DNA from: an uncultured Aquimarina sp.
Lineage (GTDB): Bacteria > Bacteroidota > Bacteroidia > Flavobacteriales > Flavobacteriaceae
Reading direction: 5' to 3'
Assembly: GCA_947489685.1 (NCBI GenBank)
Contig: CANLEM010000001.1
Location: 186,001-250,000 of the forward strand
Length of the DNA stretch: 64,000 bases
Shown: positions 47,703 through 56,638 of the stretch, piece by piece
How the letters are laid out: each line of letters starts with the position of its first letter
Numbering within the stretch: position 1 is the stretch's first letter
Made by a program: the position numbers and the translations under genes
Notes under the pieces: model-generated
Database searches by the model: none
The model's input: only the letters and a program-made list of their open reading frames with translations
What the model was told of the DNA's origin: nothing

Positions 47703-48422
47703 ATGATTATTAATTCTCCGGCCATAGTAATACAATCTATACGTTATGGCGAAGCAGATTTAATTGTTTCGCTGTTTACCAAAACGGATGGATTACGTTC
47801 GTATATGCAACGCGGTGTATTAAAGTCTAAAAAAGGAAAAATTCGCTCTTCTTTTTTTCAACCTCTTATGTTATTAGAGATTGAAGCATCACACAAAAAC
47901 AAAGGAACATTAGAACGTATTAAGGATGCTAGAGTACTTACTCATTTTAATACGCTGCATACCGATTTTGTTAAAAGTACATTGGTTTTTTTTATTTCGG
48001 ATATTTTAAAAAGTTCTATTCAGGAAGAAGAGGCAAATACCGATTTATTCGAGTATTTGCAAACGACTATTCTTTGGTTAGATTCAAATCAAAAAATAGG
48101 CAATTTCCATATTACATTTCTTATAAAACTTACTCAATTTTTGGGCTTTTTTCCTGATGTATCTCACATAGATTATGCATGTTTTAATATGCAAGAAGGT
48201 GTTTTTCAACCCGCAGATACCAATATTTATTGTGTCCAAGGTGAGCATGTATCCAAATTCAAGGAGTTTTTAGGCACAACATTTGAGGATAGTATGGATA
48301 TTATATTATCAAAGAATGTACGAAGTGAGATTCTTACTATGCTATTAGTATATTTTGAGTTACATTTGCACGGTTTTAAGAAACCCAAATCACTTTCTGT
48401 ATTAAGAGAGATTTTCAACTGA
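47703..48422 (+). CDS. recO: DNA repair protein RecO
   Basis: A 239-residue protein of the RecFOR pathway, which helps load RecA onto gapped DNA. The N-terminal OB-fold (about 1-80) has the family opening SPAIVIQSIRYGEADLIVSLFTKTDGLRSYMQRGV. The helical C-terminal domain follows. The four-cysteine zinc site found in some RecO proteins is not seen, as usual in this phylum. It is 3 bp upstream of the TonB-dependent receptor gene. Confidence 0.95.
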   Translation: MIINSPAIVIQSIRYGEADLIVSLFTKTDGLRSYMQRGVLKSKKGKIRSSFFQPLMLLEIEASHKNKGTLERIKDARVLTHFNTLHTDFVKSTLVFFISDILKSSIQEEEANTDLFEYLQTTILWLDSNQKIGNFHITFLIKLTQFLGFFPDVSHIDYACFNMQEGVFQPADTNIYCVQGEHVSKFKEFLGTTFEDSMDIILSKNVRSEILTMLLVYFELHLHGFKKPKSLSVLREIFN

Positions 48423-48425
48423 GTT

Positions 48426-50834
48426 ATGCGTTTATTTACACTAGTTTTATTTATATTATTTTTTTTTCCATATGTGCATGCTCAAAAGATAGTGGTAGTA
48501 AGTAAATCTTCAAACGTTCCGGTTGATAATGCAGCTATTTATAATGAGGATAAATCTAAAAGTACAGTTACAGATTTTGATGGGGTAGCAGATGTATCTA
48601 TGTTTTTGGATACAGATACTTTATATTTTACACATGTGTCACACGCCCCATTTAATATTCTTAAATCAGATATCCTTAAAGCCGGAAATAAGGTGTACTT
48701 AGAGGTTGACGAAAATCAACTTTCGGAAGTAGTAATTTCGGTCTCTAAATGGGAACAGGATAAAAAAGATATTTCGCAAAAAATAGTAAGTATTTCTTCT
48801 GAAGATATTGCTTTATCAACTCCGCAAACCTCGGCAGATCTATTGCAAAGTAGTGGACAAGTATATATCCAAAAAAGTCAGTTAGGAGGAGGAAGTCCTA
48901 TTATAAGGGGGTTCTCTACTAATAGATTACTATTAGCTGTGGATGGTGTGCGTATGAATACTGCTATTTTTAGAGGAGGAAATGTACAAAACGTAATTGC
49001 AGTAGACCCATTTACTATCGAAAGAACAGAGGTGATATTAGGTCCAGGTTCGGTTGTTTATGGTAGTGATGCCGTAGGTGGCGTATTAAATTTTTATACC
49101 AAGCAGCCTAAATTTGCAATATCAGGAGAGCCAAGGTTAAGTGGAAATGCTTTGGTAAGATACGCCAGTGCCAGTAACGAAAAGACAGGTCATGTAGATG
49201 TAAATATTGGATTAGAAAAATGGGCATTTTTAACAAGTGTGAGTTATACCGATTTTGATGATCTTAGAATGGGAAGCAATGGCCCTGATGATTATTTACG
49301 TACCGAATTTGTAGAGCGCATTGATGGAGTGGATGTAGTAGTTCAAAATGAAGATCCCAAGGAGCAGGTTTTTACTGGGTATGATCAAATTAATCTGCTT
49401 CAAAAAGTTCACTTTACACCTAACGAAACCTGGGATTTTAATGCTAGCCTTATTTATACCGAAACTTCAGATTACCCAAGATACGATCGTTTAATTAGAC
49501 GTATAGATGGAAATCTAAGATCTGCAGAGTGGTTTTATGGCCCTCAGCGCTGGTTTATGGGTAATCTTCAGGTAGCTCAAAAGTCAAACAGCAGCCTGTA
49601 TGATAAGATGAGAATTACAGCGGCGTACCAATTTTTTGAAGAAAGTAGAAACGATCGTAATTTTGGAAGTACCACCTTAGAGCGAACTCAAGAACAGGTT
49701 GATGCTTATTCGCTCAATTTGGATTTTGAAAAAAAATACAATAAAAGAATTTCATTGTATTACGGTTTAGAATATGTGTTGAATAATGTGTTTTCTGATG
49801 GTTCGCAACGTAATATCGAAACTAACGAAACCGTTTCGGCACCTTCTAGATATCCAGATGGATCTACATGGCAATCTATTGCAGCATATGTAAGTTTGAA
49901 AAATAATTTCAGTGAGAAATTAAGGTTTCAGGGAGGATTGCGATATAACCGTATAATTTTGTATTCTCAATTCGATGATGAGTTTTTTGATTTTCCTTTC
50001 ACCGAAGCAAATATAGATACCGATGCTATCACAGGAACGGCGGGATTAAGTTGGTTGCCAAATGATATTTTGCAGTGGAAACTTAATTTTTCTACAGCGT
50101 TTAGAGCACCTAATATCGATGATGTGGGTAAAATATTTGATTCAGAACCTGGTTCTGTTGTGGTACCTAATCCAGATTTAAAACCAGAATATGCGTATAA
50201 TGGCGAGTTGGGATTGAGCGCAACTATTGGAAAGAATTTTTCATTAGATTTAGCCACATACTACACCTATCTCGATAATGCATTGGTAAGAAGAGATTTT
50301 AACCTTAATGGGGAAACACAGATAGATTTTGGAGGAGAATTGAGTACTGTACAAGCAATTCAAAATGCATCAAGAGCGAGAATTTATGGTTTTGAAGCGG
50401 GAGTTAAGTATGATTTTGCCAAAAATTTTGAATTTGCTTCTCAATATACTTTTGTAGGTGGCGAAGAAGAATTAGATGATGGAGAGATCACACCATCAAG
50501 ACACGTTTCTCCACAGTTTGGAAATACGAGTTTGACTTATACCACTGATAAATTGATGATCAGTACTTTTGCTACTTATAATGGTAAATTTGATTTTGAG
50601 GATTTGGCTCCATCCCAACAAAACAATGACTTCTTATATGCAAGAGACGAGAATGGAAACCCATTTTCTCCATCATGGTATACACTTAACCTTAGAACGC
50701 AATATCAATTTACAAAAGGATTAACAGGGATATTTTCTTTAGAAAACATCACCGATCAACGTTATAGACCTTACTCTTCGGGGATTTCGGGAGCAGGACG
50801 AAATTTTATTGCATCCCTAAAATATGCTTTTTAA
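48426..50834 (+). CDS. TonB-dependent outer-membrane receptor
   Basis: An 802-residue outer-membrane transporter. A signal peptide (1-20, ending VHAQ) is followed by a carboxypeptidase-regulatory-like domain (about 21-100), the plug (about 105-235, with RGFSTNRLLLAVDGVRMN and VYGSDAVGGVLNF) and a 22-strand barrel ending in the aromatic tail SLKYAF. The plug wording is closest to haem/haemoglobin-type receptors, but the ligand cannot be assigned. The gene follows recO by 3 bp and precedes a HAD hydrolase by 11 bp. There is no SusD partner. Confidence 0.95.
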   Translation: MRLFTLVLFILFFFPYVHAQKIVVVSKSSNVPVDNAAIYNEDKSKSTVTDFDGVADVSMFLDTDTLYFTHVSHAPFNILKSDILKAGNKVYLEVDENQLSEVVISVSKWEQDKKDISQKIVSISSEDIALSTPQTSADLLQSSGQVYIQKSQLGGGSPIIRGFSTNRLLLAVDGVRMNTAIFRGGNVQNVIAVDPFTIERTEVILGPGSVVYGSDAVGGVLNFYTKQPKFAISGEPRLSGNALVRYASASNEKTGHVDVNIGLEKWAFLTSVSYTDFDDLRMGSNGPDDYLRTEFVERIDGVDVVVQNEDPKEQVFTGYDQINLLQKVHFTPNETWDFNASLIYTETSDYPRYDRLIRRIDGNLRSAEWFYGPQRWFMGNLQVAQKSNSSLYDKMRITAAYQFFEESRNDRNFGSTTLERTQEQVDAYSLNLDFEKKYNKRISLYYGLEYVLNNVFSDGSQRNIETNETVSAPSRYPDGSTWQSIAAYVSLKNNFSEKLRFQGGLRYNRIILYSQFDDEFFDFPFTEANIDTDAITGTAGLSWLPNDILQWKLNFSTAFRAPNIDDVGKIFDSEPGSVVVPNPDLKPEYAYNGELGLSATIGKNFSLDLATYYTYLDNALVRRDFNLNGETQIDFGGELSTVQAIQNASRARIYGFEAGVKYDFAKNFEFASQYTFVGGEEELDDGEITPSRHVSPQFGNTSLTYTTDKLMISTFATYNGKFDFEDLAPSQQNNDFLYARDENGNPFSPSWYTLNLRTQYQFTKGLTGIFSLENITDQRYRPYSSGISGAGRNFIASLKYAF

Positions 50835-50845
50835 TAATTATTATT

Positions 50846-51499
50846 CTGAAAAAAACCTTATTCATATTTGATATAGACGGTACACTTACAAATAGTGTAC
50901 CCATGTATTTGATTTCGGTAACAAAGTCATTAGAGGCTTTAGGGATTTTGGATATTGATACAGATTACAATAACTATAAACATCATACAGATAGTTATGC
51001 GTTACGTTATAATTACGAACGTAATTTTAAAAAAGATATGCCTCAAGAATTGTTAAGCAAATTTGAGGAAGATCTAGTACATCAAATGAGTAAGTTTGAT
51101 GCAGTAAAAGAAATTCGGGGAGCAAGGATGCTACTTCAGTATTTAAAAACATCACAGATTCCATTTTGTTTTGCAACTGGAGCATTGCCAAAACCGGCGA
51201 TGATAAAACTTGAGCAATGTGATTTATGGTATGATGAACAGCTATTAGCTACTTCAAAAACTCATGAATCCAGAGAAGGATTTGTAATGGATGCAATCCA
51301 AAGGGCACAAAAATTCTATTCGATTTCAAAATTTGACAAAATTGTATCTGTGGGAGATGGTCTTTGGGATTTGAAAACGGCCCAAAACCTATCTCTTGAT
51401 TTTGTGGGTATAGGAGATAGAAATAAACAACAACTTTTGGCAAATGGAGCGAAGCATTGTTTCTCGGATTTAGAAGTGTTTCAGCGTAGCTTAACCTAG
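50846..51499 (+). CDS. HAD-superfamily hydrolase with a CTG start codon
   Basis: A 217-residue phosphatase-like enzyme. HAD motif I is FDIDGTLTNS, motif II is the Thr in FCFATG, and motif IV is GDGLWDLKTA; all catalytic positions are present. The first ATG in frame (50903) lies after motif I and cannot be the start. Reading back to the stop at 50765 there is no ATG, GTG or TTG. CTG at 50846 gives an ideal N terminus (M-KKTLFIFDIDGTL) 11 bp after the receptor gene stop. ATT codons just upstream are the alternative. The substrate is unknown; it is of the PGP/beta-phosphoglucomutase-like subgroup with a helical cap. Confidence 0.88.
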   Translation: MKKTLFIFDIDGTLTNSVPMYLISVTKSLEALGILDIDTDYNNYKHHTDSYALRYNYERNFKKDMPQELLSKFEEDLVHQMSKFDAVKEIRGARMLLQYLKTSQIPFCFATGALPKPAMIKLEQCDLWYDEQLLATSKTHESREGFVMDAIQRAQKFYSISKFDKIVSVGDGLWDLKTAQNLSLDFVGIGDRNKQQLLANGAKHCFSDLEVFQRSLT

Positions 51500-51990
51500 T
51501 TTTTGCCGGATCTTAGTTTTGCCATTAGATCAGTATCAAATTTTTCTTTAAGTGCCGTAATCTCCTTTACATTTTCATTAGGAATAGCAATGGATAATAC
51601 ATAGTGTTTTATTTTCCATCCGTTTGGAGTTTTTAAGAGTACGCCACTACCTCGACAGATACCCATTTGAGTATCTAATAACTCATCAAACCAAGCGAGA
51701 TTTGTATCACTTTTTGTAAAAATATTTCTTTCCAAAGTCGAAAAACTCCACGCCTTACCTCTATCAAAATAAGGTTTTGAAAAGGCTTTGAAATCATTAT
51801 AAGACCAGTTTTCGGTGGGATCGGTCCCTATAAATATCGCATCATCTGTCATATGGCCAAAATAAACATCAAAATTAGCATCTGCCGCAGCCTTATGCCA
51901 ATCATTAAGAACATTGTCGATTTCTGTATGTTCCTGTCCGTAACCAAAAAAGGACAATACTATAAGGACAGGGATGAGTAGTTTTTGCAT
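51496..51990 (-). CDS. Exported SnoaL/NTF2-like protein
   Basis: A 164-residue protein with a signal peptide (about 1-18, ending GYGQ) and one NTF2-like cone fold (DUF4440/SnoaL-like), recognised from VLNDWHKAAADANFDVYFGHMTDDAIFIGTDPTENW and the closing GVLLKTPNGWKIKHYVLSI. Relatives bind small molecules, but no catalytic residue can be assigned. It overlaps the convergent HAD gene by 4 bp and starts 4 bp after the stop of the lipoprotein gene upstream, so it is the second gene of a pair. Confidence 0.88.
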   Translation of the reverse strand: MQKLLIPVLIVLSFFGYGQEHTEIDNVLNDWHKAAADANFDVYFGHMTDDAIFIGTDPTENWSYNDFKAFSKPYFDRGKAWSFSTLERNIFTKSDTNLAWFDELLDTQMGICRGSGVLLKTPNGWKIKHYVLSIAIPNENVKEITALKEKFDTDLMAKLRSGKN

Positions 51991-51994
51991 GATA

Positions 51995-52528
51995 TTATTC
52001 TTCTTTATTTTCTAATTCTCTTAATAGTTCTTTTTCAATATTTTCGGGAATAGCTAACGACAATTCATTAAGTTGAATGACCAAACTATTATAGGCAGTT
52101 ATTAAGCGAGTATTGGCGGCTAATACTTTTTCGGTTTCTGGATTTTTTTGTTCAGCTAGTTGCCTTAATAACCCAGCTTCGGTTAATAAGATTGTGATTC
52201 GAGCATTTATGGTATTTACATTTAAGTCTTCAGAAAGGTTTTCTTCAAAAGTCTGAATTAGTCCATTGATACTATCTGCGTATTTACGAACATGAAAAGC
52301 ATTGGCACCTCTCATGGTTTGAGCTAAGTTTTTAAGATTTGCAAAATCTTCAAAACTGCTTAAATCTTTTTCGGCTTGTATAGATAGTTTTAAAAGGTCT
52401 AGTTCGATATGCTGCTTAGAAAGGCTATCCAATGGCTTTGTAGAAACATGCTCTTGAGTTTTAACGTTGGTCTCTTTTTTGCATCCAAAGCATAATAATA
52501 CAATTCCTAAAAGAAGAAATAATCTCAT
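51995..52528 (-). CDS. Helical lipoprotein of unknown function
   Basis: A 177-residue lipoprotein (lipobox CFGC, lipid on Cys16). The mature part is charged and strongly helical with long amphipathic stretches, possibly a coiled coil or helical bundle. I recognise no family. It is in an operon with the NTF2-like gene (4-bp gap). Upstream lies a separately terminated candidate small RNA on the same strand. Confidence 0.8.
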   Translation of the reverse strand: MRLFLLLGIVLLCFGCKKETNVKTQEHVSTKPLDSLSKQHIELDLLKLSIQAEKDLSSFEDFANLKNLAQTMRGANAFHVRKYADSINGLIQTFEENLSEDLNVNTINARITILLTEAGLLRQLAEQKNPETEKVLAANTRLITAYNSLVIQLNELSLAIPENIEKELLRELENKEE

Positions 52529-52645
52529 TTCAATAATTTATTAGTAAAGACTCAAAAATAGACTATTTATGTCAATTCGATTTCTAAATTTATTTAAAAT
52601 TATTAGCAATCACGTTGGGATATAAGAATACCATATGTCGAAAAA

Positions 52646-52673
52646 AACCCCGAATATTTTCGTATTCGGGGTT
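52646..52673 (-). terminator. Strong - strand terminator with no annotated gene before it
   Basis: A perfect 11-bp stem (52646-52656 with 52663-52673) and a 6-base loop. On the - strand it ends in seven Ts; on the + strand no T-run follows. It therefore ends a leftward transcript that starts between it and about 53000, where no normal gene is present. Confidence 0.8.
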
Positions 52674-52774
52674 CAACAAATGCATAAGTAATTTAGGTTA
52701 AGACTCCGGGCGGTAGTCAAGGTTCAGTACCAATTCTTGCTAATTACGAGTTTGTGTTTTAATGGTACTGGCAT
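52646..52774 (-). ncRNA. Candidate small RNA (or short leader-peptide gene)
   Basis: On the - strand, before the terminator, are an 8-bp stem (52763-52770 with 52725-52732) and a 4-bp GC-loop hairpin (52715-52718 with 52702-52705). A 16-codon ORF (52724-52774, MPVPLKHKLVISKNWY) spans the first hairpin. The whole fits a short structured transcript of about 130-180 nt. No exact TAnnTTTG box was found (TATGCTTTG is one base too long). Identity unknown. The remaining part of the 52529-53018 gap holds nothing else I can name. Confidence 0.45.
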
Positions 52775-53018
52775 TACAACAGCAAAGCATAATGGATAGT
52801 ATTCTTTTAAGGAAAAATTAACATTCATTTAGTATATAGATTTGTGTTTGCTTCCTTTTGTCAGTAGGGTGATGAAATGTGCTAATTGCAATATACCCAA
52901 AGTATTTGCTTCACTATTTCTCTCTATTTATTTGATGATATAGTAGAATTTAAAAGTATAAAATTAACAACTGGCTATTGCATTCATCTATATCTAAATC
53001 TCAAAAAATATAAAAACC

Positions 53019-54596
53019 ATGGGTTTACTTTCCTTTTTAGGCTTCACTTTATTAGTGGGTATAATTTCTTATTTGGCAACTCGAAAAACTAATGAACATA
53101 CAGCTGATGGCTATTTTCTTGCCGGGAGAAGTCTATCGGCAATTACTATTGCAGGTTCTCTATTACTCACTAACCTTTCTACCGAACAAATTGTAGGTCT
53201 TAATGCCGATGCATTTACAGATGGTATTTTGGTAATGGCATGGGAAACCTTGGCCGCCATAGCAATGGTAATTACCGCCGTTTTTTTATTACCCAGATAT
53301 CTTAAAGGAGGGCTTACTACTATACCACAATTTTTGGAGCGCAGATATGATACTACAACCAAGGCCATAACTTCGGGGTTATTTCTGTCGGGATATGCTA
53401 TTATTTTACTTCCGATCGTTTTATATACAGGCGCTGTAGCCATTAATACAATGTTCGATATTCCAGAATTATTAGGAGTGTCAGAATTTACTTCCATATG
53501 GATTTGTGTTTTTAGTATCGGGATTATTGGCTCTATTTACGCAATTTTTGGAGGTTTAAAAGCGGTTGCTGTGTCGGATACTGTAAATGCCATAGGATTA
53601 TTGATAGGTGGAATTATGATTCCTATTCTGGGATTATTAGAAATTGGAGATGGCAGTATTTCTGAAGGATTACGAACATTGATACACGAACACCCCGAAA
53701 AATTTAATGCAATTGGATCAAGTGATTCTAAAATTCCGTTTGCAACGATTTTTACAGGAATGATGTTGGTGCAGTTATTTTATTGGGGTACCAATCAAGC
53801 TATCATACAACGAGCACTTGGGGCAAAAAATTTAAAAGAAGGGCAAAAAGGATTATTACTAGCATCTTTTATAAAAATACTAGGTCCGTTAATTGTTGTA
53901 CTACCAGGGATTATTGCATTTCATATGTTTGGCGATACGTTGACCAAATCAGATCAAGCATATCCCACTCTAGTAAAAGAAGTGCTTCCAATGTCTTTGG
54001 TTGGATTTTTTGCTGCAGTAATTTTTGGAGCCATCTTAAGTTCGTTTAACAGTGCACTAAACAGTTCTGTTACCTTATTTGGGGTTGATATTTATAGCGA
54101 ATATTTTAACAAACAAGCTTCAGAAGTACAAATCGTAAAAGCAGGTAAAAAGTTTGGAATTTTTCTGGCATTGTTCGCCATGATTATTGCCCCTTTCTTA
54201 TACTATACAGAGAGTATTTTTGGTTATTTACAAAAAGCAAATGGGTGTTATAGCATTCCTATTTTAACGATAATTGTAGTTGGGTATCTTACCAAAAGAG
54301 TTCCGGCAATAGCGGCCAAAGTTGCCATTATTTCTGGAGCTCTATTGTATCTGGGCTATGTAATTCTGGATAGCACTGTAATGAAAGGAGTTTTTCCGCA
54401 TTTTTTACATATTATGGCAATTGTATTTGTTTTAAATATTGCAGTAATGTTGATTATCGGAAAATTATATCCAAGAGAAATGGCATATGAGCAACAATAT
54501 ACCAAAGAGGTTGATATTACGCCTTGGAAAGCTGCTCGATATGTAGGAGTGGTTATTTGCGCTATAGTTGTATTTTCGTATATATACTTTTCTTAA
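53019..54596 (+). CDS. Sodium:solute symporter (SSS/SLC5 family)
   Basis: A 525-residue inner-membrane transporter with about 14 hydrophobic segments. The family pattern is clear: DGYFLAGRSLSAITIAGSLL near the N terminus, LNADAFTDGILVMAWE, RRYDTTTKAITSGLFL, and GAILSSFNSALNSSVTLFGVDIY near 340-362. The wording is closest to SGLT-type sugar or inositol carriers; the exact substrate is unknown. It is 12 bp upstream of an AraC-type membrane regulator, which may control it. Confidence 0.93.
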   Translation: MGLLSFLGFTLLVGIISYLATRKTNEHTADGYFLAGRSLSAITIAGSLLLTNLSTEQIVGLNADAFTDGILVMAWETLAAIAMVITAVFLLPRYLKGGLTTIPQFLERRYDTTTKAITSGLFLSGYAIILLPIVLYTGAVAINTMFDIPELLGVSEFTSIWICVFSIGIIGSIYAIFGGLKAVAVSDTVNAIGLLIGGIMIPILGLLEIGDGSISEGLRTLIHEHPEKFNAIGSSDSKIPFATIFTGMMLVQLFYWGTNQAIIQRALGAKNLKEGQKGLLLASFIKILGPLIVVLPGIIAFHMFGDTLTKSDQAYPTLVKEVLPMSLVGFFAAVIFGAILSSFNSALNSSVTLFGVDIYSEYFNKQASEVQIVKAGKKFGIFLALFAMIIAPFLYYTESIFGYLQKANGCYSIPILTIIVVGYLTKRVPAIAAKVAIISGALLYLGYVILDSTVMKGVFPHFLHIMAIVFVLNIAVMLIIGKLYPREMAYEQQYTKEVDITPWKAARYVGVVICAIVVFSYIYFS

Positions 54597-54608
54597 ATAA
54601 TATTTTTT

Positions 54609-55748
54609 ATGAATTTGGATATTTGGACGATTGCAATACTAATTATTATTGTTCAGGGGGTATTCCTGTTATTAGTTCTTTTGCTTTCTGCCCAAAAAAG
54701 AACGAAAAGAGGTAATACTTATCTGTTTTTTATAATTCTAACACTTATATGGTATCTGGCAGAGTTTCTGGCGGTAAGAAATACAATTGATATAAAACTA
54801 ACTATCTTTTATGGTACACGGTATGGGTCATGGCTTTTATTGGGGCCGTTGACTTTATATTACTTTTTGTCGATTACCGATGGCACATGGAAGCTTAAAA
54901 CCAAATCACTACTACATTTTGTGCCATTTGTACTCTTTGTATGTATCATACCATTAATTAGCGATGATATTATTAATAAAAGGCAAGTAGATTACGGAAT
55001 GCTTTCGGTATTTGATCATAGAAAGAAGATCATTAGCCCAATCCAATATATATACTCCTTTATATTTATTATTCAATTTATACACCTGGGAGGATATCTT
55101 TTTAAAAACATCGGGCTTGTTAAAAACTATACCGAAACTATAAAATCTGAGTATGCTGCTGTAGATATCGGTATACGATGGGCAAGGATTTTTAATATTG
55201 TCTTGATTAGTATCCTTATTTTTTCGATACTATTCTTGTACATTTTATTGGTGACGGATATCTATAGAAGACATTTGGATTATATTTATGTTTTGCCTAT
55301 TGGGGCTTTGTTTTTTTTAATTAGCTATTCCCTTATGAATACCGATTGGAAATCAATAGATCAAAGTACCGAGAAATATGCCAAAAGCTCCCTTAAGACG
55401 GAAAGCGTAGTGGCATATGTAAAGGAGTTAAATCATTTAATGAATAATAAAAAGATATATCTCAATAATGAAATCCGTTTGCTCGATATCGCCAAACAAA
55501 TGCATATACCAAGCCATCATGTATCTCAGATTATTAATGGGCACTTTAAGAGTTCATTTTTTGATTTTGTTAATAAATATAGAGTAGAAGAAGCGAAAAG
55601 AATGATCGAAGAACATCCGGAGTATACCCTTTTACAGATTGCGTTTGATTCTGGATTTAACAACAAGACATCGTTTGTAAATGCGTTCAAAAAATTCGAA
55701 AACAAAACACCTTCTGCATTCCGAAAAGAACATACAAGCGTTTCATAA
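54609..55748 (+). CDS. AraC-type regulator with N-terminal membrane domain
   Basis: A 379-residue protein with about seven hydrophobic segments (residues 5-235) followed by a cytoplasmic AraC-type DNA-binding domain (about 275-379). Helix-turn-helix 1 is seen in IRLLDIAKQMHIPSHHVSQII, and 2 in TLLQIAFDSGFNNKTSFVNAFKKFENKTPS. Such proteins sense a signal in or across the membrane and bind DNA directly. It follows the symporter gene by 12 bp, so it is likely to control that transporter or be co-expressed with it. The YceI gene lies 86 bp further on. Confidence 0.93.
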   Translation: MNLDIWTIAILIIIVQGVFLLLVLLLSAQKRTKRGNTYLFFIILTLIWYLAEFLAVRNTIDIKLTIFYGTRYGSWLLLGPLTLYYFLSITDGTWKLKTKSLLHFVPFVLFVCIIPLISDDIINKRQVDYGMLSVFDHRKKIISPIQYIYSFIFIIQFIHLGGYLFKNIGLVKNYTETIKSEYAAVDIGIRWARIFNIVLISILIFSILFLYILLVTDIYRRHLDYIYVLPIGALFFLISYSLMNTDWKSIDQSTEKYAKSSLKTESVVAYVKELNHLMNNKKIYLNNEIRLLDIAKQMHIPSHHVSQIINGHFKSSFFDFVNKYRVEEAKRMIEEHPEYTLLQIAFDSGFNNKTSFVNAFKKFENKTPSAFRKEHTSVS

Positions 55749-55834
55749 TTTTTAAAATTTGGCAATACTTATAAAGATTGTCGAATTCATCATTAAGTAG
55801 ACCTATACTTGAGGTGTTAATCTAAAATTTAAAA

Positions 55835-56428
55835 ATGATGAAAGTGAAACTTTTTATTCTTACTATGTTATGTGTTACAATTACTAATTCAAGTTTCAGA
55901 ACCACAACAGATAGTTATACTCTAGATGCAGGGCATACCTATATTGGTTTTGATGTAGAACGCTTTTTGGTTGGCGAAGTCACCGGTAGGTTTAATGAGT
56001 TTAATGGCGATGTATCTCTCTCTGGAGATAGCCTCGAAAGCCTGAAGGTAAACATTAAGATAAATACCAATAGCCTGGATACAAATAACCCTACCAGAGA
56101 CGGGCATCTTAAGGGAGAAATGTGGTTAGATACTGCTAAGTATACAGAAATCACCTTCGTTTCTAATACCTTAAAAAAAGACAAGCAAGGTTATGTAATG
56201 CAAGGTAAATTAACGATCAAGGGTATCACTAAAGATATTGAATTTCCTGTTGAAATTTTGGGACCATTCAATGACCCTACAAAAAAACTAGCTATCGGAA
56301 TTAAAGCCGATTTGGTTATCGATAGATTTGATTATGGAATAGCGTTTAACAAAAAAATGGATAATGGTTCGTTTTTTATTGGAAATGAGGTGAAAATTAA
56401 AATAAGGGCGCTAGCTTATAAAAATTAA
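55835..56428 (+). CDS. YceI family periplasmic protein
   Basis: A 197-residue exported protein: signal peptide (about 1-20) and a lipocalin-like YceI barrel (about 27-195), recognised from YTLDAGHTYIGFDVERFLVGEVTGRF, TRDGHLKGEMWLDTAKYTEITFVS and GKLTIKGITKDIEFPVE. Members bind isoprenoid-type lipids such as polyprenyl chains. It is closed by a strong terminator 23 bp after the stop. Confidence 0.94.
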   Translation: MMKVKLFILTMLCVTITNSSFRTTTDSYTLDAGHTYIGFDVERFLVGEVTGRFNEFNGDVSLSGDSLESLKVNIKINTNSLDTNNPTRDGHLKGEMWLDTAKYTEITFVSNTLKKDKQGYVMQGKLTIKGITKDIEFPVEILGPFNDPTKKLAIGIKADLVIDRFDYGIAFNKKMDNGSFFIGNEVKIKIRALAYKN

Positions 56429-56451
56429 AAACTTCTGAATGTATTCTGGAT

Positions 56452-56483
56452 AAAAAAAATGAGCATATGTGCTCATTTTTTTT
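56452..56483. terminator. Bidirectional terminator after the YceI gene
   Basis: A perfect 14-bp stem (56452-56465 with 56470-56483) with a 4-base loop, A-run on one side and T-run on the other. Confidence 0.9.
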
Positions 56484-56638
56484 GCACTCTACTTTTCCTT
56501 TAATCATCGCTCCTGAGAAATATTGTTAGTGCCTAATTGATTGAAATTTTGGGATTTGTATTCACTTTACTTTGGTTTATTCTTGGATAAAACAAAACTT
56601 TTTTTCAAATTTAGTTCGATAAACACAAATCATCAACT

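Noticed and set aside
52721..52731. GGTTCAGTACC resembling a tRNA T-loop
   Set aside because: No acceptor, D or anticodon stem can be built around it; the same bases form the 8-bp stem of the - strand RNA candidate.
52886..53092. 68-codon + strand ORF overlapping the symporter start
   Set aside because: It overlaps the symporter N terminus out of frame, is rich in Phe/Tyr/Lys from AT-rich DNA, and has no family pattern.
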